The notes under the pieces were generated by a model that saw only the letters and a list, made by a program, of their open reading frames with translations, searched no databases and had not been told where the DNA came from. The position numbers were made by a program, and so were the translations under genes. Shown here one piece after another: positions 6,873 to 9,998 of a DNA stretch of 9,998 bases; position 1 is the stretch's first letter; every line of letters starts with the position of its first letter. This DNA comes from an uncultured Bacteroidota bacterium (GTDB taxonomy: Bacteria; Bacteroidota; Bacteroidia; Chitinophagales; Chitinophagaceae). Location of the stretch: positions 1 to 9,998 of the forward strand of contig CAIYVS010000467.1 of NCBI GenBank assembly GCA_903929655.1, written 5' to 3'.

Positions 6873-9365
6873 TTAATTTTTTACTGCCTTAATATAATAA
6901 TGAGCTTTATTAATGCACACATCAACGATATAGATTCCCGATGCAAACGATGACGCATTGATAGTAGCCTGGTTTTGCGAACGGTAAATAATTTGCCCTG
7001 TCATATTGGATACACTTACTGAATAATCTGAAACTTTGTTTTTTAAAAAAACAATATTCCAGGCATCATTCGCAGGATTGGGATATAAACTTATCTCAGT
7101 GCTGTAAACCGTAGGGATATTAGGAACAGATAAGGATACCTTTGGCAGATCACATTCCCATAGGCCGCGCCCGTAGGTACCTGCACGTATTTTGTAATTA
7201 GTGTAATTAATATCAATGTCATTTACAATTACATTAGGTAAGCCTGTACTGTATTTCGTCCAGCTACTCATGGTAGCATCGGTATAGTACATGCCCATAT
7301 CAGTTCCCACAAATAAAGCGCCATTCGTGCTGCTGTCAACAGCAATACAATTTGCAGGTATGTTTGGCAGGTTATAACTGATATTAGCCCAGGTAATACC
7401 TCCCGTATTGTTCACATATACCTTTTGGCCCGTATTGTACCCGGACATAGTCACAAACACTCGCATTGGGTTGTTGAAATCCACAGCTATATGTGTTATC
7501 GCAACACTGTTTGCAGGTAGATTGCCTGTAATATCTGTCCATGTGCCACCTCCGTTTGTGGTCCGTATAATATGTCCATTATCGGCTGCATACAAAATAT
7601 GTGTATTAGAAGGGGCCATAGCAAGGCAGGTTGCTCCGGGGAAATAACCGTGTGTAAAATGATCTGTTGGGGTCAGGTTAGTAAAAGTATTTCCCATATC
7701 GTAGCTGGCATAAATACCCCCAAGGCCAAAGTAGATCGTATCTGTACTATTGGGGTTAAAAACAACAGGCGAAGTCCACGCCCCAAATGCTCCTATATTT
7801 AACGGATTAAAAGTATTACCCTGGTCTGTAGATAGGAAAAATCTCCCACCCTGGTAAGAGCCAATCTGTATATAATCATTTTGCTGGTGAATGGCACATG
7901 CCTGGCCATCACCACCTATCTCGAAATTCCAGTTATAGCCATCATACCTTAGTGTGCTGTTATCCTGCAGGCCGCACAACAACACATAAGGGTCTTGCCT
8001 TGATGAAATGGTCCTATATATCTGCGATATAACAATGCTATCACCAATATCATTCCAGGTTTGGCCATTGTCAGCGGTAACATAGACACCACCGTCATTT
8101 CCATTGTAGAATGTTGAAGGATTCTGAGGGTCAAATGCAATAGCATGATTATCTACATGCACCGTCGCCGAACCTAAAGTTTGCCATGTATACCCCCCGT
8201 CATGAGACTGTTCCATATTCATGCCACATGCAAGGATATTATTTGAATCTACAGGGGATACAGCAAGTACCCGGTCATAATAACCATAAAAATTTGCAGG
8301 TGGCGAACCAAAAGAAGTATCAAAAGAAAGGCCGCCGTCGTGGGAACACTTAAGCTTATCATTATTATCCAAAACCCAAATACTATTAGGCGAAGCAGCT
8401 GAGACGGCAATAGATACCCTGTCTTGAGATGGCCCCTGTTGGGACGTTCCACTTGAGATACCTGCGTATAGTGTTTGCCAGTTGGCACCCACATTATATG
8501 AAACGAGCAGGTCTGTATGAGTGGATGCGTAAACCGTATCCGGGTTGCCCGGTCTGAAAGCCATACTGTAAACCTGGCTCGGGTAAACACTCTGCCAGCT
8601 TGTTCCGGCATCAGTGGTTCTGAAAATGCCTTGTCTTGTGCCTGCCATTAAGATATTAGGATGTGCAGGGTTGATGATCAGCTTTTGTATAATATTCCTG
8701 TTCAATTGCTGATAACTGAAACTCGTTGCGGCCCAGGTATTTCCGCCGTCAATACTTCTGAGAACACCAGCGGTATAAAGGCCTCCCCAAAATATATTTG
8801 ATGTAGCATCCTCCTCATAACCATAACCATCGCCAGTTGCAGCATAAATAGTATCTGGATTAAGAGGATTTACAGCTATATCTGCAATACTCATTGAAGG
8901 GAAATTATCGCTGTTTGATGCCCAACTGCTACCTCCGTCATGGCTTATCCACACACCTCCGCAGGCTGAACCAATATAAATGGTATTGCTGTTTTGAGGA
9001 TTTACCACTATACAATTCACCCTCCCAACTCCGCCAATTGGCCCCAGCACTTGCCAGGGTGCCGGATTGCCTGTTAGCTTAGCTTCTCGCTGTTTTTTAT
9101 AAACAGGAAGTTCCGAATTATATGCATTTAATAAAGCATCAGCATGAGACAAGTTGCCACTCGGGTAAGAACGAACTTCTGCCATATTAAACCAGCGGTT
9201 AAACTTAGCCACATCATCATCCTCATTGCCGCCCTTAATTTCTTTATCTGTTTCTGTATGTAGTACCGCTTCTCTTATTTTGTAAACATTATCATGCAGC
9301 TCATTTTGTGCATATAAGAAAATGGGGGATAAAACGACAATTGCGGCAAGGATAGTAGTTTTCAT
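6873..9365 (-). CDS. Secreted Asp-box (sortilin/BNR-like) beta-propeller protein with T9SS sorting domain
   Basis: This is an 830-residue exported protein. A signal peptide (1-20, ending YAQ) starts at the ATG at 9365; an in-frame TTG 14 codons upstream would place extra residues before it and was rejected. The body (about 100-740) is built from Asp-box repeats S/T-x-D-x-G-x-T-W. I see them at 141, 204, 250, 289 (degenerate), 341, 387, 430, 512, 554, 602 and 652 (degenerate). Phrases such as NPQNSNTIYIG and GTYGRGLWE are typical of sortilin/VPS10-like propellers. Residues 757-830 (ISLYPNPANDAW onward) are a T9SS type A sorting domain. In this family many members are annotated as glycosyl hydrolase or exo-alpha-sialidase-like, but no catalytic set is evident. 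A binding or structural surface role is as likely. No dedicated promoter is clear. Confidence 0.93.
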   Translation of the reverse strand: MKTTILAAIVVLSPIFLYAQNELHDNVYKIREAVLHTETDKEIKGGNEDDDVAKFNRWFNMAEVRSYPSGNLSHADALLNAYNSELPVYKKQREAKLTGNPAPWQVLGPIGGVGRVNCIVVNPQNSNTIYIGSACGGVWISHDGGSSWASNSDNFPSMSIADIAVNPLNPDTIYAATGDGYGYEEDATSNIFWGGLYTAGVLRSIDGGNTWAATSFSYQQLNRNIIQKLIINPAHPNILMAGTRQGIFRTTDAGTSWQSVYPSQVYSMAFRPGNPDTVYASTHTDLLVSYNVGANWQTLYAGISSGTSQQGPSQDRVSIAVSAASPNSIWVLDNNDKLKCSHDGGLSFDTSFGSPPANFYGYYDRVLAVSPVDSNNILACGMNMEQSHDGGYTWQTLGSATVHVDNHAIAFDPQNPSTFYNGNDGGVYVTADNGQTWNDIGDSIVISQIYRTISSRQDPYVLLCGLQDNSTLRYDGYNWNFEIGGDGQACAIHQQNDYIQIGSYQGGRFFLSTDQGNTFNPLNIGAFGAWTSPVVFNPNSTDTIYFGLGGIYASYDMGNTFTNLTPTDHFTHGYFPGATCLAMAPSNTHILYAADNGHIIRTTNGGGTWTDITGNLPANSVAITHIAVDFNNPMRVFVTMSGYNTGQKVYVNNTGGITWANISYNLPNIPANCIAVDSSTNGALFVGTDMGMYYTDATMSSWTKYSTGLPNVIVNDIDINYTNYKIRAGTYGRGLWECDLPKVSLSVPNIPTVYSTEISLYPNPANDAWNIVFLKNKVSDYSVSVSNMTGQIIYRSQNQATINASSFASGIYIVDVCINKAHYYIKAVKN

Positions 9366-9460
9366 AAGAACAGATATTTTATTAGAAATATAAAAAATGT
9401 AAGCCAATCACTTTTAGAAATTATTTATTGGCAATAAAGAATAATTGTCAACTATATTAA

Positions 9461-9490
9461 GACGTAAAACATTGCAAAATGCTTTGCGTC
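9461..9490 (-). terminator. Stable hairpin downstream of the small membrane protein gene
   Basis: Arms 9461-9473 and 9478-9490 pair over 13 positions around a 4-nt loop. On the minus strand there is one C-A mismatch and one G-T wobble. The hairpin lies 15 bp past the stop codon of the 92-residue gene and before the propeller gene. The following minus-strand bases TTAATATAGTT are only weakly T-rich, so it may be a weak terminator or an RNA-processing/stability structure. Confidence 0.45.
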
Positions 9491-9505
9491 TGCATTACCT
9501 GGGTT

Positions 9506-9784
9506 TCAAAGTATATTAAGAAAAATGCTCAGGGCAATAATCAGCAGAAACAAAGGGTAAAAGATCATGTTGATCTTATTGCTAAAAATATAATAATGCT
9601 TCCTTTTGTCAAATGTATTTCTGATCTCCTGTTTTGAATATATTTTTAACGACGTAACGAATATTAAAGATTTGTCATGCCTTATTTTATAAAGAAGTAA
9701 TCCATACCACTTTATTAACACAAAAATTGTAAATAAAATAATAAAAGCAAGGTATGTCTTATCAATAATAATATCTCTGATCAA
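9506..9784 (-). CDS. Small two-helix membrane protein, function unknown
   Basis: This 92-residue protein is very hydrophobic at both ends. A first membrane helix spans about residues 9-32 and a second about 73-92, joined by a basic 40-residue loop that contains SKQEIRNTFDKRKHYYIFSNK. I do not recognise the family. The only in-frame start is TTG at 9784, as TAA occurs five codons upstream. No Shine-Dalgarno sequence is visible. The gene lies 69 bp downstream of the ribF stop on the same strand, so it could be transcribed with ribF, unless the palindrome between them stops transcription. It may be real because the reading frame has a coherent membrane-protein composition, but it may also be a remnant of a longer protein that has lost its N-terminus. 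Confidence 0.6.
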   Translation of the reverse strand: MIRDIIIDKTYLAFIILFTIFVLIKWYGLLLYKIRHDKSLIFVTSLKIYSKQEIRNTFDKRKHYYIFSNKINMIFYPLFLLIIALSIFLNIL

Positions 9785-9837
9785 CTTATTTGGAAATTAA
9801 AGGGTTATGGTAGCTAAAGTACTGTATATCAATATAT

Positions 9838-9864
9838 TAAGTAAATAGCTAAGCTATTTACTTA
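9838..9864. repeat. Perfect 27-bp palindrome over the ribF stop codon
   Basis: Thirteen-base arms (9838-9850 TAAGTAAATAGCT and 9852-9864) flank a single central base. The ribF stop (9854-9856) lies within the right arm. The length is well above chance for this base composition. There is no T-run after it on either strand: the run of A at 9870-9877 would be a T-run before the hairpin on the minus strand. It is therefore not a classic intrinsic terminator for ribF. It may be a protein-binding site or an mRNA 3'-end structure. Confidence 0.75.
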
Positions 9865-9998
9865 CATGCAAAAAAAATAATGTACTTTCTCTATCCTTAT
9901 GTAATTGTTGCTTTAAATCCTCAAGAGAGTTGAATTTTTGCTCATTGCGCAACCATTCCACAAACCTGATCTCAATTTTATGACCGTAAATATCTCTA
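9854..9998 (-). CDS. ribF: Riboflavin kinase/FAD synthetase, C-terminal end (partial)
   Basis: The last 47 codons of a gene that enters from the right edge are visible; the start lies outside the window. Residues such as DIYGHKIEIRFVEWLRNEQK followed by FNSLEDLKQQLHKD match the C-terminal part of the riboflavin kinase domain of bifunctional RibF. This enzyme phosphorylates riboflavin to FMN and then adenylylates it to FAD in the cytoplasm. The conserved Y-G and I-R-F-x-x-x-L-R-x-E-x-K-F pattern is characteristic. The stop codon TAG lies in a long palindrome. A housekeeping gene here indicates that the window is chromosomal. Confidence 0.85.
   Translation of the reverse strand, partial: RDIYGHKIEIRFVEWLRNEQKFNSLEDLKQQLHKDRESTLFFLHVSK

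Noticed and set aside
9366..9407. TTG-started 14-residue extension of the propeller protein
   Set aside because: It would bury the clear signal peptide that starts at the ATG at 9365.
9424..9438. Fifteen-base palindrome TTTATTG-G-CAATAAA upstream of the propeller gene
   Set aside because: Seven-base AT-rich arms are expected by chance a few times in 10 kb; no supporting promoter context was seen.

Overview
The window looks like chromosomal DNA from a low-GC member of the Bacteroidota, probably near the Chitinophagales/Sphingobacteriales. Three things point there. Two large secreted proteins end in a type IX secretion (T9SS) type A sorting domain with the YPNP motif. The tRNA gene has a Bacteroidota-type promoter (TTTA, 19 nt, TATTTTTG). 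Start codons generally lack a clear Shine-Dalgarno sequence. The exact genus cannot be told from the sequence alone.

Region 1 (1-2735, all minus strand) holds an AraC-family regulator followed by two short-chain dehydrogenases/reductases (SDRs). The regulator lies upstream of the SDR pair, which probably forms a two-gene transcript. The first SDR (900-1682) has a complete catalytic set. The second (62-859) keeps the nucleotide-binding fold but has Glu where the catalytic Tyr should be and Gly-Ala where the catalytic Ser should be.

Region 2 (2733-3822) is the most interesting part. An intact tRNA-Pro(CGG) on the minus strand is followed by a third, canonical SDR gene. After that gene comes a second copy of the last part of the tRNA plus its downstream hairpin. 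The two copies lie exactly 908 bp apart; a 32-bp core covering the tRNA 3' end is identical, while the outer part has diverged. The SDR gene is visibly more GC-rich than its neighbours on hand counts. This resembles a minimal or decayed insertion at a tRNA 3' end carrying one enzyme gene and no integrase.

Region 3 (3823-9365) holds two large convergent genes for secreted proteins, with only 20 bp between their stop codons. One is a 935-residue protein with a novel-looking N-terminal domain, six tandem Ig-like repeats of about 81 residues with paired cysteines, two further Ig-like modules and a T9SS tail. The other is an 830-residue Asp-box (sortilin/BNR-like) beta-propeller protein with a T9SS tail. 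Both are probably exported and attached to or released from the cell surface.

Region 4 (9366-9998) holds a small two-helix membrane protein starting at TTG and, at the right edge, the last 47 codons of a riboflavin kinase/FAD synthetase (ribF), both on the minus strand. A near-perfect hairpin lies below the small gene, and a 27-bp perfect palindrome covers the ribF stop codon. Bases 1-61 show no gene or clear signal.
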